This document shows positions 1 to 6,198 of a stretch of DNA of 8,123 nucleotides, one piece after another. Under the pieces are notes generated by a model. The model saw only the letters and a program-made list of their open reading frames with translations. It made no database searches and was not told the DNA's origin. Both the position numbers and the translations under genes were made by a program. Origin of the DNA: an uncultured Bacilli bacterium (GTDB lineage Bacteria; Bacillota_I; Bacilli_A; RF39; UBA660); the NCBI GenBank assembly GCA_944336815.1, contig CALVLG010000044.1:1-8123 (forward strand). Direction: 5' to 3'. How positions within the stretch are numbered: position 1 is the stretch's first letter; the number at the start of each line of letters is the position of its first letter.

Positions 1-75
1 GACATAGATTTGAACTATGGAACCCGAAGGAACAGATTTACAGTCTGCCGCGTTTGACCACTTCGCTATCCCTCC
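1..75 (-). tRNA. tRNA-Tyr (GUA), 3' end cut by the window edge
   Basis: Read on the minus strand, the gene begins GGAGGGATAGCGAAGTGG and carries the anticodon loop ACTGTAAAT, with anticodon GTA for tyrosine. A long variable arm containing CCTTCGGG marks it as a class II tRNA, as expected for bacterial tRNA-Tyr. The T arm (CATAG / CTATG around TTCAAAT) is complete. Only the last part of the 3' acceptor strand, the discriminator base and any CCA (about 9 nt) lie beyond position 1. It is the last visible gene of the Val-Thr-Tyr cluster, and the operon may continue outside the window. Confidence 0.95.
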
Positions 76-82
76 ACTTAAA

Positions 83-158
83 TGGTGCCGAAAAAGGGAC
101 TCGAACCCCCAACCCACTGATTACAAGTCAGTTGCGCTACCAATTACGCTATTTCGGC
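83..158 (-). tRNA. tRNA-Thr (UGU)
   Basis: The minus strand reads GCCGAAATAGCG at the 5' end, with anticodon stem-loop CTGACTTGTAATCAG (anticodon TGT, threonine), a GGTTCGAGTCC T loop and a 3' acceptor strand TTTCGGC followed by A and an encoded CCA. The acceptor stem pairs over all seven positions (GCCGAAA/TTTCGGC), giving a normal 76-nt cloverleaf. It lies 7 nt upstream of tRNA-Tyr and about 14 nt downstream of tRNA-Val, so the three are probably processed from one transcript. Confidence 0.97.
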
Positions 159-172
159 AAAAAAAATAAAAA

Positions 173-249
173 TGGTGGGCGTTTACGGACTCGAACCGCA
201 GACCCTCTGCTTGTAAGGCAGATGCTCTAACCAACTGAGCTAAACGCCC
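173..249 (-). tRNA. tRNA-Val (UAC)
   Basis: The minus strand starts GGGCGTTTAGCTCAGTTGG (typical D arm) and has anticodon stem-loop CTGCCTTACAAGCAG (anticodon TAC, valine). The T arm contains GGTTCGAGTCC, and the acceptor strand AACGCCC is followed by A and an encoded CCA. The cloverleaf is 77 nt. It is the first gene of the cluster, about 16 nt downstream of the predicted transcription start. Confidence 0.97.
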
Positions 250-271
250 GCTTCTCTTTAAGACACTTTAA

Positions 272-300
272 ATATTATCAAAAACCATCGGTAATGTCAA
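272..300 (-). promoter_or_regulatory. Promoter of the Val-Thr-Tyr tRNA operon
   Basis: On the minus strand a perfect -35 box TTGACA (300-295) is followed, after a 17-nt spacer, by TAATAT (277-272) as the -10. Transcription would start near 265, leaving a short leader before tRNA-Val. A consensus -35 with ideal spacing fits a strong housekeeping sigma promoter for stable RNA. GATAAT, overlapping the -10, is an alternative with a 15-nt spacer. Confidence 0.8.
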
Positions 301-334
301 TAAAATTTCTGGCTTTTTCAAGAAAAAATACTGT

Positions 335-378
335 TTTTATAAAAGAAAAAGCGAAAAATTGCTTCTTCTTTTATAAAA
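335..378 (-). terminator. Terminator hairpin of the racemase-ligase-asnB operon
   Basis: Inverted arms at 361-378 and 335-352 pair over 18 bp with one G-U wobble around an 8-nt loop (353-360). On the minus strand the hairpin begins one nucleotide after the asnB stop codon. It is followed by ACAGTATTTTTT, so the U-run starts a few nucleotides after the stem rather than directly. The stem is mostly A-T, which compensates with length. It separates the three-gene operon from the tRNA promoter downstream. The symmetrical AT-rich stem could also act on the plus strand, but no gene reads in that direction here. Confidence 0.75.
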
Positions 379-379
379 T

Positions 380-2209
380 TTAAGCAAAGTATTGGTCATA
401 CCAAACCAAGAAACAATAAATATTATATATTTTACGGCCATTATTTTTTCGACCAGCATAGTGTTCTTCTAATAATTTACAAATATATGGCTGATCAAAA
501 TATTTGGATACATAACTTTTTTGAAATTCTTCTTTAACGAAATTGTAAAATTTTTCTTCACGTAACCATTTAGAGAAAGGAACTGGAAAACCACATTTTC
601 TTCTTTTGCTCCATTCTTCAGGAATTTTTTTTGATGCCACTTGTCTAAACAAGTATTTTGTTTCTTTATTTTTTAGCAAGTACTTAGTAGGAATTGTTCG
701 TGCATAATTAAAAACATCGATGTCCATAAGCGGCGTTCTTAATTCAATGGAATGGGACATACTCATTTTGTCTGCCTTTAATAAAATATCTTGTGGTAAC
801 CAAAAATGAAAATCAATCATCATTTTCTTAGTCAATTCATCTTCATGTTTAACTTTTTTATAAACAGGATCTAAAATATCCGAAATCTTTTCATTATTTC
901 TCAATGATGGGGCAAGAATAGCATTAGCTTCAGCTTCTTCCATAAAACTACCATGCCCAATATATCGCTCATTAAATGGCAAGCCATATTTAACTAAAGT
1001 ATTTCGGCCAGGAAAGTGTGGTAAATGTTTAACTATATTTCGAATCAATTTACGAAAACAAAGCGGAAAATGCAAGTACATTCTTAATAACGTTGGATCG
1101 TTATACTCATTATAGCCGCCAAACATTTCATCACTTCCCTCGCCTGCCAAAGCAACTTTTACATCTTGGCGAGTAAGATTAGACAAAAAATACAATGGAA
1201 CGGTTGAAAGATTAGCATGAGGTTCATCAGTGTGCCATTCTACTTTTGGTAAAGCAGCAAAGAAATCTTCGGCACTTATTTTTTCACGTTTATTGTCTAT
1301 GTTAAGCATTTTAGATAAATCTTTAGCATAATCAGTTTCATCAAACCCTTCATAAGAAAAACCTACTGAAAATGTTTTTTCAGGTTTAGCTACACTTACC
1401 ACATAAGATGAGTCAACCCCACCAGATAAATAAGCTCCGACTTCAACATCACTTGTAATTTGGTGATAATGAATAGACTCCTCTAATACTCCTTGTAATT
1501 TTTGATAGGCTTCATTGTATCCAAGCTTTTTTCTAGCAAAACTCACTTCAAAATAAGAATTTTTCATCATTTTGCCATCTTTATAGTGAAAAAAAGTTCC
1601 CGGTTTTAATTTGAAAACATTTTTAAAAAAAGTTTCTTCTTTGACAGAATATTGAAATATTAAATACATTTTTAAAGCATCAGTATTTATTTCTTTATGA
1701 AAATTTGGATGAGCTAAAAAGGATTTTATTTCTGAACCAAACATAAATTCATCTTCTGTTAAATAATAGTAGAATGGTTTAATGCCAAAATGATCTCTGG
1801 CTCCGATTAGTTCTTGATTTTTTTTATCGTAAATCACAAAAGCGAACATTCCCCTTAATTTTTCATATAATTCATCTTTCCATTCAGCATAACCATTTAA
1901 GATAACTTCTGTATCTGTTTTAGTTTGAAAAACATATCCTTTATCTTCTAATTGTTCTTTAAGTTCTTGATAATTATATATTTCCCCATTAAAAATTATA
2001 GCCAAAGTTTTGTCTTGATTATATATTGGTTGACTGCCGCCTTTAACATCAATTATAGAAAGACGGCGATGCCCTAACGCAACTAAATCATCTGTATAGT
2101 ATCCTTCACCATCTGGTCCGCGATGAATAATTTGATCTGTCATATTTTTTATTATTTTAGTTTTTTCTTTACTCTTCTTTTGATCAACAAAGCCTACTAT
2201 GCCACACAT
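380..2209 (-). CDS. asnB: AsnB-type glutamine-dependent asparagine synthase / amidotransferase
   Basis: This 609-residue enzyme has the two-domain layout of class B asparagine synthetases. The N-terminal glutaminase (Ntn, class II amidotransferase) domain starts MCGIVGF, so Cys2 becomes the nucleophile after Met removal. Gln-binding residues are visible in GHRRL (R49), NGEIYN (N74, E76) and KTDTE (D99). The C-terminal synthetase domain has the ATP-pyrophosphatase loop SGGVDSS (262-268), GEGSDEMFGGY (356-366) and the conserved SMSHSIELRTPLMD segment. The family uses glutamine ammonia and ATP to amidate aspartate, and some members instead amidate peptidoglycan carboxylates (Lactococcus AsnH on D-Asp, Bacillus AsnB on meso-DAP). 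It is the third gene of an operon, 2 nt after the ligase stop. An in-frame ATG five codons upstream (2224) was rejected because it would bury the catalytic Cys and lacks its own binding site. Family certain; substrate open, and the neighbours favour a cell-wall role. Confidence 0.95.
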   Translation of the reverse strand: MCGIVGFVDQKKSKEKTKIIKNMTDQIIHRGPDGEGYYTDDLVALGHRRLSIIDVKGGSQPIYNQDKTLAIIFNGEIYNYQELKEQLEDKGYVFQTKTDTEVILNGYAEWKDELYEKLRGMFAFVIYDKKNQELIGARDHFGIKPFYYYLTEDEFMFGSEIKSFLAHPNFHKEINTDALKMYLIFQYSVKEETFFKNVFKLKPGTFFHYKDGKMMKNSYFEVSFARKKLGYNEAYQKLQGVLEESIHYHQITSDVEVGAYLSGGVDSSYVVSVAKPEKTFSVGFSYEGFDETDYAKDLSKMLNIDNKREKISAEDFFAALPKVEWHTDEPHANLSTVPLYFLSNLTRQDVKVALAGEGSDEMFGGYNEYNDPTLLRMYLHFPLCFRKLIRNIVKHLPHFPGRNTLVKYGLPFNERYIGHGSFMEEAEANAILAPSLRNNEKISDILDPVYKKVKHEDELTKKMMIDFHFWLPQDILLKADKMSMSHSIELRTPLMDIDVFNYARTIPTKYLLKNKETKYLFRQVASKKIPEEWSKRRKCGFPVPFSKWLREEKFYNFVKEEFQKSYVSKYFDQPYICKLLEEHYAGRKNNGRKIYNIYCFLVWYDQYFA

Positions 2210-2222
2210 TTTTATTCCTCCC
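2210..2222 (-). promoter_or_regulatory. Ribosome binding site of asnB, inside the end of the ligase gene
   Basis: GGGAGG (2222-2217) lies 7 nt before the ATG at 2209 and sits within the last codons of the upstream ligase, overlapping its DWEE-stop coding sequence. This fixes the asnB start at the Met preceding Cys and implies that ribosomes finishing the ligase can restart on asnB. Confidence 0.85.
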
Positions 2223-3420
2223 AATCACTATTTTTGTATTCTTTATAATAATGCCATAATCTTTTTTTCATCATTAGAAAGCGTTTGATATTTTTGTCTT
2301 TTGGACATTCCATTGGACTTACCCGCTTTTTCCATAAAGATAAGGCTTTCTTTTTAAATTCGTTATTTGACGTATATTTTTTTAATACTCCTTTTGGAAT
2401 AAAGGAAAGAAGAACTTCTTCTTTTAAATCTTTAAAAGGAAGGTCTTTTTGGAATATTAAATCATCGACCATAATTTGAATTAAGTTAGCTCCTAGTGGT
2501 ACTAAATAATAGCTACATCTACCTTGACGGGCATTAATTTCCAAAACTTTAAATTCTTTTGTTTTTGAATCATATTTCATATCGACTTCAAAAAAACCAT
2601 TCATTCCTAATTTTTGCATAAATGCTAAAATGTTTTGTTTAGCTTTTTCAACATCACCATCAAAGGTATTGAACCCATTAATTAAAGCCGCGGCATTACC
2701 AACCATGCTTTTTTTTCTCTCTTGAATGCCTATTTGGGCAAAACTGATTATTTTGGGCTCACCATTTCTATCAACATAAACAACACTGTCAAATAAATAA
2801 GAATCATTACCTTCAATAAATTCTTGTAAAATCATTTTATCATTATAATGAGCTTTTTTTAATAGTTGTAAAGTTTCTTTTACTTCGGTTTCCGTATCTA
2901 GTTTGTATATTTTCTTTTTCCCAAAAAAAGAAAGATGATTGTACAAGATAACATTTGCTGGTTTTAATATCACTGGATACTCTATGGTAGGAATAATATT
3001 GTCGTTTTGAACATCAATATAAAACGTTTTAGGAAAAGACAAAGAAGATTTCTTATATGTTTTATAAAATTTTTCTTTGTTCATCAATGTTTCTAATATT
3101 TGAACATCTTGTTTAAAAAAAATAAGGTTCGTGGCTAATTTTTGGGCGTTGCGGGCTAAAAATAAAGAATAGGTTTCATTTGTGCTAACAACCAAAATAT
3201 TTTCAGAATGTTTTTGGGCATAAGCGTTTAAAATGGAAACAAAAGATTTTTCTTCCCATAAGTCATCATGATATTCAATTGTTAAAATATTAGAAAATTT
3301 AGTAAAAGCTAGTTTTGCCTTGCCAAGTAGATGGGCCTTTTTGTGATAAGCCTCATAACATGCTCGCGCCATATAATAAGCATTGGCATCACTTCCTAAT
3401 ATAAGGACGTTAAAGTTCAT
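2212..3420 (-). CDS. ATP-grasp ligase, D-aspartate ligase-like
   Basis: This 402-residue protein has an ATP-grasp layout. Its N-terminal pre-ATP-grasp domain starts FNVLILGSDANAYYMAR and then AFTKFS. As I remember it, this resembles the GSD-N-Y-MAR opening and the nearby (A)PTK/RYS of the Enterococcus faecium D-aspartate ligase family. The ATP-grasp region shows NKEKFY (114-119), the ATP-binding lysine in YPVILKP (K153), the MILQEFIEG linker strand (196-204), acidic residues in GFFEVD (E278, D280) and the metal-binding LEINARQGR (E294, N296). Such ligases couple ATP hydrolysis, through an acyl phosphate, to amide bond formation. The D-Asp enzymes attach the beta-carboxylate of D-Asp to the lysine side chain of peptidoglycan precursors in the cytoplasm. 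No signal peptide or membrane segment is seen, and the C-terminal tail is Lys-rich. AAGGGGG (3434-3428), overlapping the racemase stop, supplies the binding site 7 nt from the ATG. The ATP-grasp fold is secure; the D-Asp assignment is likely but unproven. Confidence 0.85.
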   Translation of the reverse strand: MNFNVLILGSDANAYYMARACYEAYHKKAHLLGKAKLAFTKFSNILTIEYHDDLWEEKSFVSILNAYAQKHSENILVVSTNETYSLFLARNAQKLATNLIFFKQDVQILETLMNKEKFYKTYKKSSLSFPKTFYIDVQNDNIIPTIEYPVILKPANVILYNHLSFFGKKKIYKLDTETEVKETLQLLKKAHYNDKMILQEFIEGNDSYLFDSVVYVDRNGEPKIISFAQIGIQERKKSMVGNAAALINGFNTFDGDVEKAKQNILAFMQKLGMNGFFEVDMKYDSKTKEFKVLEINARQGRCSYYLVPLGANLIQIMVDDLIFQKDLPFKDLKEEVLLSFIPKGVLKKYTSNNEFKKKALSLWKKRVSPMECPKDKNIKRFLMMKKRLWHYYKEYKNSDWEE

Positions 3421-3432
3421 AGGTATTCCCCC

Positions 3433-4611
3433 TTAGTAAAAAATTTCTTCTTTTTCTTCATCTTTGATATGAATTCTTAAAACCCGATTACTAATTTGAT
3501 TAAATAAGTGATACGCATTTGTTTTTAAAAAGGAACAAAGCGTTTTGATTTTGATGTGATTGCCAAATATTTCGACTTTAGTACCAACAGGAATGTTATT
3601 TTTACTAAAAACTAAAATCATATCCATGCAATCAGAGACGATTTTTTTATATTCATCATTAATATAGACATAACGGTATTCTTTTGTTACGCCATCGGCA
3701 TATCCAACGGGTAAAGTTAAGATATAACCATCTTCCTCTACTTTATAAGTAGTATAGCCTACAACATCGCCTTTATGTACGGGGCGCGTGCTTATAACCT
3801 CACTGTATAAAGACATGGCCGTTTGCAAAGATAAATCATTTTCTAAAACTGTTTTACTACAATGATATTTTTTTTGTAAATATTTTCTTTTCCAAATTCG
3901 CAACTTGCTTTGTAATGATTTACCGTCTTTTCTACTTTGGGAAAAACCATACATTATTATTCCTAAACGTATGCCATTACAAAAAGATAATTTTTCATGA
4001 TTTACTAAAGATAAACTACGGCCAAAATGGACGATGGGAATTTCGGTTAAGGGAATATCTTCGGTTATTGCTAAAAATGTTTTAACTTGTTGATCATAAT
4101 ATGGATCCATTACTCCTGATGTAGCAAAATGACTATATATTCCTTCAATAATAATGTTTTTTTGTTCTTTTAGTAAGTTATAGGCTTCATTTAATTCTTT
4201 TTTGGTATAAAAGCCTAAACGGTGCATGCCAGAATCGATGGCTAGATGAACTTTTAAAGTTGAAAAAAGATCTAATGAAAGAAGTTTTTTTGTATACTCT
4301 AAGGAATCAATGGTAATCGTAATATCTTTATTTATTGCGTCCATGATTAAATCTAAAGATATTGGTTCTAAACAAAGAACAGGTGTATCTGTAGTATATT
4401 TTCGAACACTTATGGCTTCTTCTAATGAGGATACGGCAAGATAATTAATGCCCCCTCTTATTAAGTCTAAAACGCTCTTCATTCCATGATGATAGGCATT
4501 ATTTTTTACAACTCCAAAATAGTATTGATAATCGGGATATTTTTTTCTTATTTCTTCAACATTTTTAGTTAAAATATTGCCATCAATTACAGCATAAGTT
4601 TTTCTTTGCAT
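3433..4611 (-). CDS. Alr-family PLP-dependent amino-acid racemase
   Basis: This 392-residue protein has the fold-type III racemase layout: a PLP-binding barrel followed by a C-terminal beta domain. The PLP lysine is K36 in VVKNNAYHHG (usual form VVKANAYGHG). Other family motifs are SGMHRLGF (R131), YSHFATS (H161), HFGRS (S199), NGIRLGIIMYG (R215), VVGYTTY with the second catalytic Tyr (Y286), LPVGYADG and DCMDM (328-330). Near the end, ISNRVLRI replaces the usual SYRVPRI, so Asn375 stands where alanine racemases have the active-site Tyr. VanT serine racemases carry Asn there. The stretch between MYG and the C-terminal domain (about 224-262) seems some 20 residues longer than in typical Alr and is basic. 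It is the first gene of the operon, 12 nt before the ligase. AAGGTGAT (4622-4615) supports the ATG. It probably supplies a D-amino acid to the ligase; Ala, Ser or another substrate cannot be decided here. Confidence 0.9.
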   Translation of the reverse strand: MQRKTYAVIDGNILTKNVEEIRKKYPDYQYYFGVVKNNAYHHGMKSVLDLIRGGINYLAVSSLEEAISVRKYTTDTPVLCLEPISLDLIMDAINKDITITIDSLEYTKKLLSLDLFSTLKVHLAIDSGMHRLGFYTKKELNEAYNLLKEQKNIIIEGIYSHFATSGVMDPYYDQQVKTFLAITEDIPLTEIPIVHFGRSLSLVNHEKLSFCNGIRLGIIMYGFSQSRKDGKSLQSKLRIWKRKYLQKKYHCSKTVLENDLSLQTAMSLYSEVISTRPVHKGDVVGYTTYKVEEDGYILTLPVGYADGVTKEYRYVYINDEYKKIVSDCMDMILVFSKNNIPVGTKVEIFGNHIKIKTLCSFLKTNAYHLFNQISNRVLRIHIKDEEKEEIFY

Positions 4612-4632
4612 GTCATCACCTTCATTAGTTTC

Positions 4633-4662
4633 ATTATAGCATATTCTTATGGCTTAAAAAAG
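4633..4662 (-). promoter_or_regulatory. Promoter of the racemase-ligase-asnB operon
   Basis: The minus strand reads TGCTATAAT, a perfect -10 TATAAT (4638-4633) with the TGn extension. The -35 region at 17-18 nt spacing is only T-rich (TTTTTT, no TTGACA), as is common for extended -10 promoters. Transcription would start near 4626, leaving a leader of only about 15 nt. That is enough for the AAGGTGAT binding site but far too short for a T-box or riboswitch. Confidence 0.75.
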
Positions 4663-4676
4663 AAATCCTGGCCGAT

Positions 4677-4705
4677 TTGACAAACGAAACCCGATAAAAT
4701 ATACT
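4677..4705 (+). promoter_or_regulatory. Promoter of the helicase gene, start site at or next to the ATG
   Basis: TTGACA (4677-4682) and TATACT (4700-4705) are separated by exactly 17 nt. A start 7-8 nt after the -10 falls at 4712-4713, one or two bases before the ATG at 4714. The bases before the ATG contain no Shine-Dalgarno sequence, unlike every other gene in the window. It is back-to-back with the operon promoter in a 102-bp intergenic region. Confidence 0.75.
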
Positions 4706-4713
4706 AACATGTA

Positions 4714-6198
4714 ATGAAAAAAATTATTGTAAATGGTTATGAATTAGATGACGAACAATTAAAACCGGTTTTAGATAATCCCCATTATTCTTTAATTATT
4801 GCGGGAGCTGGATCGGGCAAAACTTTGACTTTAATTGGCAAGATTAAGTATTTATTAGAAAATAATTTGGCCAAACCAGAAGAAATATGCGCCATTTCTT
4901 TTACAAATGAAGCGACGAATAATTTGAAACAAAATATCTGGAAAAATTGTCAGGTTTCGGTGGTAACGAAGACATTTCATAAACTTGCCCTTTGGATATT
5001 AAAAGAAGCCAAAATAACTTATGCCATCGCCCCAGAAAGTCTTCTTTCTTTTGTTATTGAAGAGTTTTTTCAAACTGAGTGTTTTAATAATTCATTTTTA
5101 AAAAGAAAGTGTTATAAAATTTTTAATATTCCAACTTTTTTTAAATGGTCTTACATTTTAGAAAGTGAAAAGTATTTGGGAATTAAAAAGCAAATTCATA
5201 CATTTATTAGTCTTTTTAAAGCTAATGGCTTATTTAGTGAAGATATGCAGTCTTTTTTTCAAAAAGCAAGTAATGAACCGCTTTTATATCTCATCTATGC
5301 CATTTATATTATATATGAAACAGAAAAAAAGGGCCAAAATCTTTTTGATTTTGATGATATGATTTTAGAAGCAACAAAGTATTTACAAAATAATTCAATG
5401 GCTATTCCGTTTAAATATCTTATTATTGATGAATTTCAAGATACTTCTTTATGCCGGTTTCAGTTTATTTTAGAAATTTTAAAACAAACAAATGCTTCAT
5501 TATGTGTGGTTGGCGATGACTACCAATCTATCTATCATTTTTCGGGTTGTGATTTGACTATTTTTTTGAATTTTCAAAAGTTTTTTCCTGAAACTAAAAT
5601 ATATAAATTAGAAAAAACATATCGTAATAGTGATGAGCTAGTGAAAACAGCGGGCAAATTTATTAAGAAAAATCCTAGCCAAGTTATTAAAGATTTACGA
5701 AGCGATAAGCATTTTGTAAAGCCGATTAAAATTGTCTATTATAAAAATATCAATACTGTTTTAGAAAAAGTTTTAGCTAAAATTCCGGCTAACCAAAAAA
5801 TTTTTTTATTAGGAAGAAATCATTTTGATTTGAAAAAGTATACTAAGAATTTATCTTTTGAAGCAAAAGAAGAAGCAGAACTTGTTTTTGCTAGATTTCC
5901 TCAACATAAAATTCGCTTTTTAACAGTTCATGCGGCCAAAGGCCTAGAAAGTGATGTCGTTATTATTTTAAATTTGGAAAATACTTTATATGGCTTCCCT
6001 AGTTTACTTCAAGATGAAAAAATTTATTCTTTAATAAAAAAAGAACAGCCCTTCCCTTTTGAAGAAGAGCGGCGCCTTTTTTATGTTGCATTAACCCGAA
6101 CCAAAACGTGTGTTTATCTTTTAACGCCAAAATATACACCTTCTAGGTTTGTAACAGAAATTAAAAAAGAAAATAATGTAGAAATTTTAAGGGGCTAG
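4714..6198 (+). CDS. Compact SF1A DNA helicase, UvrD / helicase IV-like
   Basis: This 494-residue ATP-driven DNA translocase or helicase has the full set of SF1A motifs. They are the Walker A GAGSGKT (31-37), Ia ISFTNEA (61-67), TKTFHKLA (85-92), Walker B IIDEFQDT (237-244), III VGDDYQSIYHFSGCD (266-280), IV LEKTYRNS (299-306), V LTVHAAKGLESDVVII (403-418) and VI EERRLFYVALTRTK (451-464). Motif III, with DDxQ and FSG, and the GFPS after motif V resemble E. coli helicase IV (HelD) rather than PcrA/UvrD, which usually have RGAD. Only about 100 residues separate motifs IV and V, so the 2B subdomain of PcrA/UvrD seems absent, in keeping with a length well below their roughly 700 residues. All catalytic motifs look intact. 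It is a single-gene unit, probably leaderless, and its 3' end overlaps the convergent VanZ-RDD gene by 4 nt. A role in DNA repair or replication fork handling is inferred from the family only. Confidence 0.9.
   Translation: MKKIIVNGYELDDEQLKPVLDNPHYSLIIAGAGSGKTLTLIGKIKYLLENNLAKPEEICAISFTNEATNNLKQNIWKNCQVSVVTKTFHKLALWILKEAKITYAIAPESLLSFVIEEFFQTECFNNSFLKRKCYKIFNIPTFFKWSYILESEKYLGIKKQIHTFISLFKANGLFSEDMQSFFQKASNEPLLYLIYAIYIIYETEKKGQNLFDFDDMILEATKYLQNNSMAIPFKYLIIDEFQDTSLCRFQFILEILKQTNASLCVVGDDYQSIYHFSGCDLTIFLNFQKFFPETKIYKLEKTYRNSDELVKTAGKFIKKNPSQVIKDLRSDKHFVKPIKIVYYKNINTVLEKVLAKIPANQKIFLLGRNHFDLKKYTKNLSFEAKEEAELVFARFPQHKIRFLTVHAAKGLESDVVIILNLENTLYGFPSLLQDEKIYSLIKKEQPFPFEEERRLFYVALTRTKTCVYLLTPKYTPSRFVTEIKKENNVEILRG

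Noticed and set aside
2210..2224. Upstream ATG giving asnB five extra residues (MGGIK before MCGIVG)
   Set aside because: It would block exposure of the catalytic Cys, it lies within the end of the ligase gene, and GGGAGG is correctly spaced only for the ATG at 2209.
2285..2479. Plus-strand open frame of 64 codons
   Set aside because: It lies entirely inside the ligase gene on the other strand, has no family motif, and is explained by the AT-rich coding sequence.
4612..4632. T-box or riboswitch upstream of the amino-acid enzyme operon
   Set aside because: The predicted leader is about 15 nt, too short for any such element, and no antiterminator motif is seen.
5165..5362. Plus-strand open frame of 65 codons
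   Set aside because: It is an out-of-frame shadow within the helicase gene, without a binding site or recognisable motif.
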